Virus record (IMG/VR): IMGVR_UViG_3300028610_000043
Coordinates: 1 to 45,668 of that record
Length of the DNA: 45,668 nucleotides
Reading direction: 5' to 3' (one strand)
Source of the DNA: a virus
Shown here: positions 29,796 through 39,320 of the stretch, piece after piece
Numbering within the stretch: the stretch's first letter is position 1
How the letters are laid out: the number at the start of each line of letters is the position of its first letter
Notes under the pieces: generated by a model
Seen by the model: the letters and a program-made list of their open reading frames with translations, nothing else
Database searches by the model: none
Told to the model about the DNA's origin: nothing
Program-made: the position numbers and the translations under genes

Positions 29796-30466
29796 TATTC
29801 ACTCCTTAAGAACTTAAACCAAATACGAATCTTACCAGCTGTTAAAACTGCAGCCACTATGGATAAAATAACATCACGAACAGCAGTAGACTTGGTAGTG
29901 AAAGTAGAAGCAGTATTATCGCATAAAGTATCGTGATACCCAGCCGCAAAAGAAGCGTCATCAAACGCTGTAGCTGCTTTAATACCTGCTGCATCATCAA
30001 TGTCTACTCCTAAAGCTATTGTTGCAGAACCGCCTGAAGTAGGCGCAGTTATTACTTCATACCAAGCTTGAATAATAGTTGCATCATTAGGTATAGTTCC
30101 TAAAGCAATATCACTAACAGCTCCACCATCTACATCAAAGTCGTATAGTACAGATTTAAAGCCTTGATTACGAGAAGAGAATCCAATTTCTACCCAGAAA
30201 GCTGCACCTGTATTAGAAGCTACACCTGTTGTAGCTAAAGGGTCATAAGTATATTCAATATACTCAGCAGTACCATTATATACTCTTGCTCTAGTAAATA
30301 CAGTAATGTCTAAATTTTGCATTTCTAGTTCAGTTAGTACAGCATACGGTAAATCTAAACTGCCTTCATTAGCAATTACATTATTTCTGTCTTGTGAGAC
30401 TTCTCCAACGCCTTGCTGAAGGTCTCTCATTCCAATAAGATTCTTTCTTACATTTCTAGTAGGCAT
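29795..30466 (-). CDS. Virion fibre or adaptor with shared anchor and beta domains
   Basis: The 223-residue protein combines two modules found elsewhere in the window. Its N-terminus (MPTRNVRKNLIGMRDLQQGV, then QDRN and a RARVYNG segment) matches residues 1-60 of the protein at 43101-44036 (TQRTVKKSLAGLEDL, QSRN, KARLYTG). Its second half (IPNDATIIQAWYEV, GGSATIALG, IRIWFKFL) matches the decoration-like protein at 4604-5047. A modular fibre whose N-terminus docks to the virion is the natural reading. It overlaps the large ejection protein by TAATG. Confidence 0.62.
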   Translation of the reverse strand: MPTRNVRKNLIGMRDLQQGVGEVSQDRNNVIANEGSLDLPYAVLTELEMQNLDITVFTRARVYNGTAEYIEYTYDPLATTGVASNTGAAFWVEIGFSSRNQGFKSVLYDFDVDGGAVSDIALGTIPNDATIIQAWYEVITAPTSGGSATIALGVDIDDAAGIKAATAFDDASFAAGYHDTLCDNTASTFTTKSTAVRDVILSIVAAVLTAGKIRIWFKFLRSE

Positions 30467-33201
30467 TATAGCATCTCCACTCTATCCGAACCTAGTAATT
30501 TAGCTCTATAACCTTTTCGCTTAAGAGCTTCGTTTGTAGCTTTAATATCTGATTTATGTATTCCATTTAACTGCTGAAGTCTTGTAATGTCATCAGGACC
30601 TGCTATTCTAGTACGATGCATTCTAGTCTTAGTACCAGTACCCTTAAACTTAAATGTCTTATTGCCTAATGTACCATATAACTGTACATACTCATTAGTA
30701 TCTTTAGGAGCACGTGCTGCAGCAGTTTTCTGTAATTCTTGAACTCTATCAGCTATATCAATATTATCGCCTACTTCTTTCATAAGAGCTCTAGCAGACT
30801 TAACATCTAAAGGATTCTCTAATAATTTAGTAGTTCTCATCATTAAAGCTAAAGCTCTACTTTTTCGTGTAGGCATATGTTCTTTAACTCTTCTAAACAT
30901 TACATTAGCAAACTCATATTTAAGTCTTGCTACAGGGTCAGTAGTTAAATAACTTTGATTCTTAGGTATTGTTATAGTACCTGTCTGCTGAGCTAATGGA
31001 ATATCGTTTAAAAATACTTGAGCTAATTTATCAATAGCACCTTTCATCTGTCTAGCTTCTTTAGTTGTAAATGATATTTTAGCTAACTCTTCTGACAACA
31101 TTGGGAAGTTAGTAGCACGTAGACCACCTTCTAAACCAGCTGTATACTTATTAGTCATATGATTCAATACAGCACCTTCAGCTTTTTCTTGTGCTGCTTT
31201 AGGTAACTTAGAAACTACATCAGTCCATGTCTCATCTACAGAAGTAATATACCTTGATAGATTCTTGACTATCTGTTCTTCTGTTATACCCGGCTTACGT
31301 AAAGCTTTAGCTAACATATTCTTTTCAAGACCTTTCATTTGTGCATATTGTGAATTAGCTTTCTTCCAGTCTTTCTTCCACTGCTCAGGATTCTCTAATA
31401 CAACGTCAGCACCTTCATCAATCATTTCATCAATCTTAATAATCAATTCTTTAAACTGCTTCTGCTCTGAAGCTTTCTTAAGACCGCGACCAAATCTAAA
31501 ACCATTAATAGTCTTACGTAAGTCTAATAAGTCTGCAAAGGACCTACCATCTGCTCGTTCTTTAATCTTATTCATCTTAAAGACAAATCGCTCAGAAGCA
31601 GCTAAATCATCTATTTTAGAAGCCATTAATTTCAATACAGGTTCAACACCTAATTTGTGATAATTAAATGAATATGCATTGACATGAGGAGACTGAGCTG
31701 CTTGTTGTTTGGTCTGCTCAAAGAAGTCTGATACATCATTAGTATAATTAACTAAATCTTGCTTCATTGTCTTACCAAAGTTCTCATCAGTAAGCTCAGA
31801 AGAAGTTTTAAGTAAATCTTTAGCTCTTGAGTCAATATCTAATGCTACTGTTCTATGTGCAGCTGGGTCTATATCACCAGCAACACGCATAATTTCTTCA
31901 CCACCAGGTTGTGTCAATACAAATGAAGCAATGTCTTTATCAGTAGTCTTACCTGGTACAGTAGCAACTCTTTCTAACTTATTAAGCATTTCTTCAGCTG
32001 CATCGTCAGTTATCTTAAGTTCTTCTCTAAGAGCTATTCTAGCACCTTCTTTATTACCTGCTAATAGTTTCTTCCAAGCACCTCTGGTATGCTTTACAGC
32101 ACCACCAACAGTCTTAAATAAACCCATACCAACTAGCTCGCCAAAGACTGATAATTGAGATTCATTCATAGCATTATGTGCATATGTAGTCCATGCTAAC
32201 TCTTCATGCATATTCATTGAAGCTTTAGCTGTATCATATATAGAGCCAGCAGCAGCACCAACAGCACCACCAACAACAATCGCAGCACCTTTAGCTAAAG
32301 GATGAGGTATTGGTAATCGAGAAGCTGCTAAGCCTCCAGTGACTGCACCTGTTATAGCGCCTTCTTCTGCTTTTAAAGAATCCCACATTCCTTCATCGAC
32401 TCTTGATTTAGTTCCATCAGGATTAGTCATTACCCAATAGCCTGCATCATAACCAGGAACACCAATATCAGGGTCAGGTGCTATATCACCATATTGATTA
32501 GTTAAACCAGCTTGTGCAGGGTCAGGTGCTCCTACCCATTCAAAGTCTAAATTAAAGTCTTCTGACATACGTTTAGCAAAATGTTCTCTATAAGCTAGTT
32601 CAGCTTGAGATGCTAATTTTTCTGACTCTTTATTACCGAATAAAGCTGCAGTACGAGTAAAGTTAGACTGTAAGTTAGGATATACAAATTTATAGTTAGC
32701 CATATATTGACTAAGTGTCATATCATTAGCAGGGTCAACCATAGTTTCGTATGCATCAACCTTACCTCTTAGCTGGCTATAAATTTCTTCTTCAGCTTTA
32801 TCCATAGTAACTGGAGCAATGAATGACTTGAACTCACTACCACGCATAGCAGTTTCTCTAGCGCCTAGAAGACTTGTATGAGCAGACTTAACTAAACCTT
32901 CAGGTAGTTCTTCTAATCCCATCATAGACATAGCTTGAGATGGGTCCATTTCACTTAAGTCATCGACTGATTCAATCTGAGGTAGTTGACCAACTAAGTG
33001 AGACCGTATAGACTCTGTATCAATACCTTTAGAGTATAGATTACGAATACCAGTACCTTGAAGTATTGCTTTATCAATATCATCTTGGTCTTCATCTTCC
33101 ATCTCTAGTCTTATTTGGTCTTCAGTCTTACCATCTTCAAATGCTTTATTAACATTGAAAGCTCCGACAATAGGAGACTCATATAATTTATATTCCGACA
33201 T
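30466..33201 (-). CDS. Large internal virion (ejection) protein
   Basis: The protein has 911 residues when started at ATG 33201 (MSEYKLYESPIV), which has GGAGGAG a few bases upstream; an in-frame start 33 bp earlier is less likely. It is charged and mostly helical, with a Gly/Ala-rich hydrophobic stretch near residues 290-335 (AITGAVTGGLAASR and GAAIVVGGAVGAAAGS) that could insert in a membrane. No transglycosylase motif is evident. Position after portal and next to other Lys/Glu-rich proteins fits the podophage ejection proteins that enter the host with the DNA. The C-terminal end has a basic patch. Confidence 0.68.
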   Translation of the reverse strand: MSEYKLYESPIVGAFNVNKAFEDGKTEDQIRLEMEDEDQDDIDKAILQGTGIRNLYSKGIDTESIRSHLVGQLPQIESVDDLSEMDPSQAMSMMGLEELPEGLVKSAHTSLLGARETAMRGSEFKSFIAPVTMDKAEEEIYSQLRGKVDAYETMVDPANDMTLSQYMANYKFVYPNLQSNFTRTAALFGNKESEKLASQAELAYREHFAKRMSEDFNLDFEWVGAPDPAQAGLTNQYGDIAPDPDIGVPGYDAGYWVMTNPDGTKSRVDEGMWDSLKAEEGAITGAVTGGLAASRLPIPHPLAKGAAIVVGGAVGAAAGSIYDTAKASMNMHEELAWTTYAHNAMNESQLSVFGELVGMGLFKTVGGAVKHTRGAWKKLLAGNKEGARIALREELKITDDAAEEMLNKLERVATVPGKTTDKDIASFVLTQPGGEEIMRVAGDIDPAAHRTVALDIDSRAKDLLKTSSELTDENFGKTMKQDLVNYTNDVSDFFEQTKQQAAQSPHVNAYSFNYHKLGVEPVLKLMASKIDDLAASERFVFKMNKIKERADGRSFADLLDLRKTINGFRFGRGLKKASEQKQFKELIIKIDEMIDEGADVVLENPEQWKKDWKKANSQYAQMKGLEKNMLAKALRKPGITEEQIVKNLSRYITSVDETWTDVVSKLPKAAQEKAEGAVLNHMTNKYTAGLEGGLRATNFPMLSEELAKISFTTKEARQMKGAIDKLAQVFLNDIPLAQQTGTITIPKNQSYLTTDPVARLKYEFANVMFRRVKEHMPTRKSRALALMMRTTKLLENPLDVKSARALMKEVGDNIDIADRVQELQKTAAARAPKDTNEYVQLYGTLGNKTFKFKGTGTKTRMHRTRIAGPDDITRLQQLNGIHKSDIKATNEALKRKGYRAKLLGSDRVEML

Positions 33202-34813
33202 GTTTTTTAATCTCCTCCATTGTAAGACCTGCATCTAACAATCGTTTAACACTTGCTTGCTTCTCTTCAAAGTCTTTTATAAAGCCTTCATCTTTACCTT
33301 CTTTACGTAACTGTTCATGTGCATCTTTAGCTTGATACAAAGCAACAGCAGCAGCTCCAGGAGAAGAATATAGACTAAATCGAATATCTTTACCTTTCTT
33401 TGGTTTAATAATAGCATACTTAGTTTTTGGTCTTGTTGTAATAGCTGTTAAACCATTTAATAATTCTACAGTACTTATTAATCCTTGTTTATACTTTTCT
33501 ATATGATTAATAGCTGTCTTATTATCTTTAAATAAGTTATTTTTCTTTAATTCTTCAACCATATCTTTAAAAGGTCTAGATTCAGGTCCCCAAAGGTCTG
33601 CAATATTATTTACCATTCTATGCATATCTGTTACTTGTTTAGGCGTTTTTAATAAGGGCTGAGGAGTTCTACTTGGAACTTCTTTCATTTCAAAGTCTGA
33701 ACCTGACGCTCTTGCTATTTTGCGCATTTGTGGTACTACTGCTTTCTTATACCAATCTTTAACTCCAGTACCTCTAGCTAATTTATCATCAACTTCTCTA
33801 CCACTTATAGGTATAGCTAATTGTTGCCGACCATCATTCAAGGCTTGCACTAGTTCTTTTTCAATAGTTTTACGAGCCCAAGTCTTCTCAAAAGGAGAAA
33901 TAGGAGGTGCAGTACTATCTAATACACTAGCTATATCATCTTGTAGTTCATCTGCAGACATAGAAGGTAAACCTGTACGTTCTAAAAAGCCATCATAGTC
34001 TACTTGTAAATCTGCTGTATTATCTCCAGCTGCTTCCCATCGATTTATAAAAGTACCTAACCATTCTACTTGTTCTTCATTAACTGGAACACCATTTAAA
34101 GTAGCTTTTTTTATTTCTCCTTTATAACCTGATTGTCTACCTTTTTGATGAAGGTCTGATTGTATTTCTTGAAGGACTCTTGTTGGAGTACCATCGAATG
34201 TATCATCAAAGCTTCGAGCATGCATAAGATAGTTATCTTCAGAGCTAAAATGTGGTGCATTATAACGAGATTGACCTTTAGCTAATCTATGCATTTGAGC
34301 AACAATATTAGTTGGATGTGTACCTTCATTTAGTTCATCAAATATTCTAGCTACTGTGCCTTCATCAAATTGTTCAAGTAATATTTTATAAGCATTATCA
34401 GTACTAGTACCTTCACTAAACTCATCAAGTTTTTCTAATGCTTCAGAGGTCTTAAATATAGCATCACCTTTTTCTTTAGAGAACTGAGGTTTATTAGGGT
34501 CTATACCCTTCTGTCTGAACTTATACACTCGAGCTTTATATGTATGACCTTGTTCTGGACTATGTATACTAATATTACGATACTGGTCATTTGCTTCAAC
34601 AATACTATGAACGTCTTTACGACCTTTCTCAAGCTTAAGTAATTCTTCTTTTTTATAGAACTTATCGTCATCTATAGCTAAGTCAGCCCATTTGATTTCA
34701 TCTTCTTTAACACCTTTACCACGAAGTGTAGGATTAATGTAACTTCCTTTAATACCACCCTTCTTGCCTATGCGTTCGAAGACTTCTTTCATTGCTGAGA
34801 ATATTGCTGCCAT
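33188..34813 (-). CDS. Internal virion protein with EIQSDLHQ domain
   Basis: The 541-residue protein contains VLQEIQSDLHQKGRQSGY near residue 217 and, downstream, a PISPFEKTW segment, ELVQALNDGRQQLAIPISG, and DWYKKAVVPQMRKIARASGS. I know this arrangement (E-x-QSD-x-HQ, then PF-x-x-W, then the G-x-x-x-I strand and a WYD-like helix) from phage virion proteins and large polyvalent proteins; its activity is not known to me. The start MAAIFSAMKEVF overlaps the portal stop (TAATG). It may be injected with the DNA. Confidence 0.65.
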   Translation of the reverse strand: MAAIFSAMKEVFERIGKKGGIKGSYINPTLRGKGVKEDEIKWADLAIDDDKFYKKEELLKLEKGRKDVHSIVEANDQYRNISIHSPEQGHTYKARVYKFRQKGIDPNKPQFSKEKGDAIFKTSEALEKLDEFSEGTSTDNAYKILLEQFDEGTVARIFDELNEGTHPTNIVAQMHRLAKGQSRYNAPHFSSEDNYLMHARSFDDTFDGTPTRVLQEIQSDLHQKGRQSGYKGEIKKATLNGVPVNEEQVEWLGTFINRWEAAGDNTADLQVDYDGFLERTGLPSMSADELQDDIASVLDSTAPPISPFEKTWARKTIEKELVQALNDGRQQLAIPISGREVDDKLARGTGVKDWYKKAVVPQMRKIARASGSDFEMKEVPSRTPQPLLKTPKQVTDMHRMVNNIADLWGPESRPFKDMVEELKKNNLFKDNKTAINHIEKYKQGLISTVELLNGLTAITTRPKTKYAIIKPKKGKDIRFSLYSSPGAAAVALYQAKDAHEQLRKEGKDEGFIKDFEEKQASVKRLLDAGLTMEEIKKHVGI

Positions 34814-36639
34814 TAGTCTACTCCCTCATTTGTATTTTGAGGTAACTTAAGTGCTTTAGAACCAGGTTGACCAGGAGCTATACCTTGTGCCATCTCAGAA
34901 GCACCTTGTTGAGCTTCTGGTTGTTTCTGTAACATCTTACCTGTATCAACTAATATTTTACTAATATGATGACTATACTTAGTTTTCATTGACCTTATAG
35001 ATAATGCAGACATCTCAAAGAATCCAGCTGGATTAACTTTAGCTGTCATTTGACCTATCTGACCTGATAAAACTGTCTCTAGCATTAACTGAGCTTTTTC
35101 ATCTTCATCATTATAAGCAGCAGAATCTAACTCAACATTAAATTTCGTAAATGTAAATTCAGTATTAGATTCAGGTATAGGAGATAATACAATATTGTCA
35201 TCATCATCGACCTCAAAGTCTCCATCGGTCTCCGTAGGAAGCAATATGGGACTATATTGAGGTTCTCCATTCTGTACATCACCATTGAACTCTTGCATCG
35301 GTTTATTAATCTCAATCCAACGTTCTTTATTAATATCATCTGATATTCTAAGAATCTGGTGAGCTTTATAATATTGCTTAACAAGATGGGCTACATCCAA
35401 GCCTAATGACTTATAGAATGATTCTATACGAGCTGTAAGATATCTAAGAGACATAATACTTGCATTCTGTTGTAGCTTTACTTTGCGTCCAGAATCAGAT
35501 GCAAAAGCCATACCCAAAAAGCTATCGTTAATGCCCAATATACGCTGTATTCTATCAAACGACTTATCGATAATAGCATATTGGTCCAGAACTTCTCTTG
35601 ATAATTTTTCAATATGAATACCTGAGTAGTCTAAAACTTCTACAATACCATTAACTCTATTGAAAGCCATAGTAAAATCATCAATATTCTCAACAGCTCC
35701 ATCTTCTATATAAGCTTTCTCAGAATTAACCATAAGTTGTAATTTAAGTAAAGCTTGATTAACTGCTTTCTGAGATTCAATAACTTCTCTAAATACACCA
35801 TAATATTCTTTTTTATCAGAACTATGTACTTTCTGTACACGATAAGACCATTTAGCTTCTTTATTAGTAATTTCTTCCTTATAGAGCATATGTCTATCAC
35901 TCCAGAAACAAGTCCATAGTCTACTTTTGCTATCTTCTATTATAGAATGTACAATAAGATAATTATCAAATACACGATAATGGCCAGTGAACTCCCAACC
36001 ATAGTTAAACTCAAAATCAGCTTCATCAACATTAAGGAAATTCCAGTAGGCTGTGAGTTTATCCAAAGCGTCTTGACCGAATGTATTACGTATTCTGTCT
36101 TCTGATAACCATTTAAATCTATGAATAAACGAAGCATCTGAATAGTCATCTTTATAACTCCCAGGGTCTAATACTAATTCACTTGCTGGTACATAACTAA
36201 TAACTACTCGATTAATCGGTCTACCAAACTGGTCTTTTTCATCAGTCTTCTTAACATCAACATGAGCACATAATAAACCAGATAATAGCCCATTAAGCTT
36301 TATTTGGTCACCTACTATGTCCATTCTATTATCTCTAAAAGTATAGTCCACAGTATCATTTAATAGTGCTGCTGTATCAATGTCATGATAAGTCTGAGGT
36401 GTCACAGTAACTGTATTTATTACAGTTGAATAATAGCCTACCATCATTCTAGCAAAGAGTTTAATAACATTAAAAGTTTCAGCAGGTTGGCCACGTTCCA
36501 AAAGTATAGCTAATTGGTCTATTGTGTACTGTCTATTATGATAGTACTCATTAACCTCATTAGCTTCTTTTCTGGAATCTTCAAAAGCTTCGTAACCAAT
36601 CTTAAACGAATCTCTTAAATCTTCTACATTAGCTTCCAT
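34813..36639 (-). CDS. Portal protein
   Basis: The 608-residue protein has the features of podophage portal proteins: an N-terminal helical region, PAETFNVIKLFARMMVGYYS near residue 53, VISYVPASELVLDPGSYKDD near 148 and a helix-rich C-terminus with a Pro/Gln/Gly tail. It should form the dodecameric ring for DNA entry and exit. The usual order (terminase, portal, scaffold, capsid) is broken: here the portal is near the end of the leftward operon, about 16 kb downstream of capsid in transcript order (through the map junction), between two groups of ejection proteins. It overlaps the gene before it by 11 bp. Confidence 0.82.
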   Translation of the reverse strand: MEANVEDLRDSFKIGYEAFEDSRKEANEVNEYYHNRQYTIDQLAILLERGQPAETFNVIKLFARMMVGYYSTVINTVTVTPQTYHDIDTAALLNDTVDYTFRDNRMDIVGDQIKLNGLLSGLLCAHVDVKKTDEKDQFGRPINRVVISYVPASELVLDPGSYKDDYSDASFIHRFKWLSEDRIRNTFGQDALDKLTAYWNFLNVDEADFEFNYGWEFTGHYRVFDNYLIVHSIIEDSKSRLWTCFWSDRHMLYKEEITNKEAKWSYRVQKVHSSDKKEYYGVFREVIESQKAVNQALLKLQLMVNSEKAYIEDGAVENIDDFTMAFNRVNGIVEVLDYSGIHIEKLSREVLDQYAIIDKSFDRIQRILGINDSFLGMAFASDSGRKVKLQQNASIMSLRYLTARIESFYKSLGLDVAHLVKQYYKAHQILRISDDINKERWIEINKPMQEFNGDVQNGEPQYSPILLPTETDGDFEVDDDDNIVLSPIPESNTEFTFTKFNVELDSAAYNDEDEKAQLMLETVLSGQIGQMTAKVNPAGFFEMSALSIRSMKTKYSHHISKILVDTGKMLQKQPEAQQGASEMAQGIAPGQPGSKALKLPQNTNEGVD

Positions 36640-38257
36640 TTGGTAATTCCTTATCTAACAATGCTTGCTTTTCTTCAGGAGAGCCTGTAAACTCTACTTT
36701 CTGACCTTTAGGCTTTGGCTTGAATCCTGATATAAAATCAATACGTCGTTCCATTTGAGTAATAATACCCGACATTTCTTCTTTAGTCTTACCTGAATAA
36801 TAGTAAGCTAAATGAGGGTCAGTCATATCATATACACCCTGAAGTTCAGTTTTTAAATCTTCCATTTGAGTTAATAACTCTTGTAAAACTGGACCTTTCT
36901 TTTGCTTCAATGTTCCCATTGCTTCATTAAACGATTTAATTTCAGCTGCTGATAAAGCTGAACCGTATAAAGCATGTCTTAGTACATTTCTAAACGTAGC
37001 ATAAGCAGCTGTACCTTTAATACCAACTACAGAATCTGACATATATTTCTTAAGATTATGTAATGTATTATCCAGTAAACCAGTTTCTTCATCGGTTATT
37101 TCTGCACCAGCAGTTTCACCAAGAGCCATAAGCTTACGAATATTATGTAGTCTATCTCTGTCTTTTACAGATAGTTCTTTACCACTAAACTGTTCTAATT
37201 CAGCAACTAAAGGACCCATCTTACGACGCATCTTAGGGTCAGCTAAATCAGCTTCAAAGAAGTCACCGCCAGCTGCTTCATCCATTTGAACTCTTACATC
37301 TCTAGCACTTTCAACATCACGTGCTTTAGTTGTACGACGTTCAATATTCTTACGTGCTTGATTTCTAGCCTCATCATCAGATAATGTACGGTCACCTTCT
37401 TTGACTCGTTCATATTCACGCTCAATAGCAGAACCTGCACTACCTAAACGAGCAGCTTTTGATATTGCTTCATTATAAGTTAAGTCAGGGTCATCTTCCA
37501 TTAAATTAGCAGCTACACGTTCTAGTCTAGAACCACCTGATTTACCTTTAGATAATCGTTCAAGTACTGTAGAATATGCTTCACCAGTCTCTTCTGAAAT
37601 ACTTCTAGCTGCACGTTCTATATTATTCATTTCACCAAAAGCTATACCATACTTCTGTAAAGAACTTATATTCCTACGAGCTTTAAATCTTTCACTAGCT
37701 GTCTTATCCGCATATGTTAAGTATCTTGTTTGTTTATAGATTGTATCAAGGTCTATAACACTTTGCTTACCATCAGGACTTGTAGCTACAACATGATTAC
37801 CATGTTTATCTGGGTCACTAAAATAACCATCTAAATCTGTTATACCTGCTCTAGATAACTGTGACCGATTCTCAGGTGTATCTGTTATTTTGTCTAGTCT
37901 AGTCATACCACCATACATTCTAGCCCCTTGAGGAGTTTTCTTAATATCAGTCAAAAAATTATTTAAGTGCTTTATATCATCAGTAGACTCATAAGCATCA
38001 AAAGCAGCGTAGGTAGCTTTCTCTGCACTTGTACTTTGTAACTGGTTTAATTGCTGCTTAGTTTGTTCTAACTCTAAATCTTGTCTAGATTTACGATTTT
38101 GAGCAGTATCTTTATAGTCTTCTAATTTTAAAGCAGATAATTCTTGGCGAGACTGTGCTTCTTCACGTCGTGCATCACGTTCAGGACGTTCTCTATTATA
38201 AGTAGCAACATTAGAAGCACCTTTAGATATGGCTTCACCCATATAGATGTTAGTCAT
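36629..38257 (-). CDS. Internal virion protein, coiled coil
   Basis: The 542-residue product is mostly charged helix. It begins MTNIYMGEAISKGASNVATY and continues with an Arg/Glu/Gln-rich coiled-coil of about residues 20-85 (RREEAQSRQELSALKLEDYK), with further helices up to a Lys-rich C-terminus. There is no Cys pattern or enzymatic motif. Placement just upstream of portal and beside the Ala-rich 194-residue protein suggests an ejection protein comparable in role to podophage internal core proteins. Start from TAATG overlap with its upstream neighbour. Confidence 0.65.
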   Translation of the reverse strand: MTNIYMGEAISKGASNVATYNRERPERDARREEAQSRQELSALKLEDYKDTAQNRKSRQDLELEQTKQQLNQLQSTSAEKATYAAFDAYESTDDIKHLNNFLTDIKKTPQGARMYGGMTRLDKITDTPENRSQLSRAGITDLDGYFSDPDKHGNHVVATSPDGKQSVIDLDTIYKQTRYLTYADKTASERFKARRNISSLQKYGIAFGEMNNIERAARSISEETGEAYSTVLERLSKGKSGGSRLERVAANLMEDDPDLTYNEAISKAARLGSAGSAIEREYERVKEGDRTLSDDEARNQARKNIERRTTKARDVESARDVRVQMDEAAGGDFFEADLADPKMRRKMGPLVAELEQFSGKELSVKDRDRLHNIRKLMALGETAGAEITDEETGLLDNTLHNLKKYMSDSVVGIKGTAAYATFRNVLRHALYGSALSAAEIKSFNEAMGTLKQKKGPVLQELLTQMEDLKTELQGVYDMTDPHLAYYYSGKTKEEMSGIITQMERRIDFISGFKPKPKGQKVEFTGSPEEKQALLDKELPNGS

Positions 38258-38841
38258 TAGCCTTTCTCCTCATTCAGATAGTCAGCTAAAGCTGTACCTG
38301 TCGTTTCTATAGCAGTCTGAGTAGCTGATGCTGAAGACCTTGCTGCTGTCTCTGCTCTAGCTCTTGCATCTGCTGCTCTGTCACCTAATATTCTACTCAT
38401 TGAATCACCAGGGTCTTGACCTAAGCCAACTTGAAGAAATCGCATTTTCTCATCTGCTACTGCACCAGGAGCTGAACGTCTAACATCTGCACGTTGTCTC
38501 ATAGTTTCAAATTCAAGACCTGTCTGAGCTGATTTAGCTAAACCACTACTTGAAATACCACGTTGAGCAAAGTTTTCATCAATTAACTTCATAGTTCTAG
38601 CTTTTTCAGTTTCAATAGCTTCTAAACCTTCTACTTCATACTGGTCTGGACTTAAGTCAGTATAATACTGAGCTAAATTTTCTTGTATAGGACCATATAT
38701 ATTTTGCCAATCATCGTATCGCTGTTGTTCAAAAGCTAATGCAGCAGCATCTGATTCAGCAGCATCATCTGACGCACTACTACTGCTACTAGAACCTATT
38801 ATAGCCCCTAATACGGTTGCTCCAGCTGCAATCCAAGCCAT
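38257..38841 (-). CDS. Small internal virion protein with N-terminal hydrophobic segment
   Basis: Starting at ATG 38841, which has AAAGGAG upstream and a TAATG overlap with the sulfotransferase-like gene, the protein has 194 residues (MAWIAAGATVLGAIIGSSSS). The first 16 residues are hydrophobic, then comes a Ser/Ala/Asp linker, and then long Ala/Glu/Arg-rich helices (ALAFEQQRYDDW, then RMRQRADVRR-like repeats). This matches the layout of the small podophage ejection proteins (T7 gp14-like) that sit in the outer membrane after ejection. The family call is by layout only. Confidence 0.65.
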   Translation of the reverse strand: MAWIAAGATVLGAIIGSSSSSSASDDAAESDAAALAFEQQRYDDWQNIYGPIQENLAQYYTDLSPDQYEVEGLEAIETEKARTMKLIDENFAQRGISSSGLAKSAQTGLEFETMRQRADVRRSAPGAVADEKMRFLQVGLGQDPGDSMSRILGDRAADARARAETAARSSASATQTAIETTGTALADYLNEEKG

Positions 38842-39320
38842 TATGTATTCTCCTTTAATAATTGCATAGCCCAAGAAGTTGGTGTACATTGTTCAGCTTC
38901 TATAGTCATTTGTTTAAATTCTTCTACAATTTTTGAATCAGGATAAGTATTAGTACAATAGTATACTATAGACTCTAATTGTCTATCTAAGTCATAAAAA
39001 TTCACATGTAACCCTTTAAATGTACGTAATTTCTTTTGTAATGCATAAAGCATTTTAGTCATATCTTTATTATATAACTGTTTTAAACTATCTATAACTT
39101 CAATTATTGGTCTATGTACAATAACTGTAGGTAAAGCTATCTCACCATAATAAGCCATACCACAATCAGCATTACCACCAAGATATAAGTCAATAATAAA
39201 TTCATCTTCACTATTACTATGCGCTAATAATTCATGATGACAAGGATGGCCAAGTGCTGTAAAAAACTTAGCAAACCAAGCTGTCCTACTTCTAGGTAAT
39301 CCTGTGATAATAAAACTCAT
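38841..39320 (-). CDS. Sulfotransferase-like P-loop protein
   Basis: The 159-residue protein begins MSFIITGLPRSRTAWFAKFF, where GLPRSRTAW (residues 7-15) matches the 5'-phosphosulfate-binding loop of sulfotransferases (PRSGTTW). IVHRPIIEVIDSL (Arg70, Ser78) matches the 3'-phosphate-binding motif. It is much shorter than standard sulfotransferases (about 250-300). The Cys/His segment GHPCHHELLAHS follows the first motif. If active, it would transfer sulfate from PAPS to a sugar or other acceptor. It lies between a fibre and an ejection protein. I chose ATG 39320, where ATGA overlaps the fibre stop. Confidence 0.65.
   Translation of the reverse strand: MSFIITGLPRSRTAWFAKFFTALGHPCHHELLAHSNSEDEFIIDLYLGGNADCGMAYYGEIALPTVIVHRPIIEVIDSLKQLYNKDMTKMLYALQKKLRTFKGLHVNFYDLDRQLESIVYYCTNTYPDSKIVEEFKQMTIEAEQCTPTSWAMQLLKENT

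Noticed and set aside
31265-32158. Plus-strand open frames opposite the large ejection protein
   Set aside because: They are antisense shadows, with Ser/Cys/Leu-rich low-complexity translation, no ribosome-binding site and no coupling.
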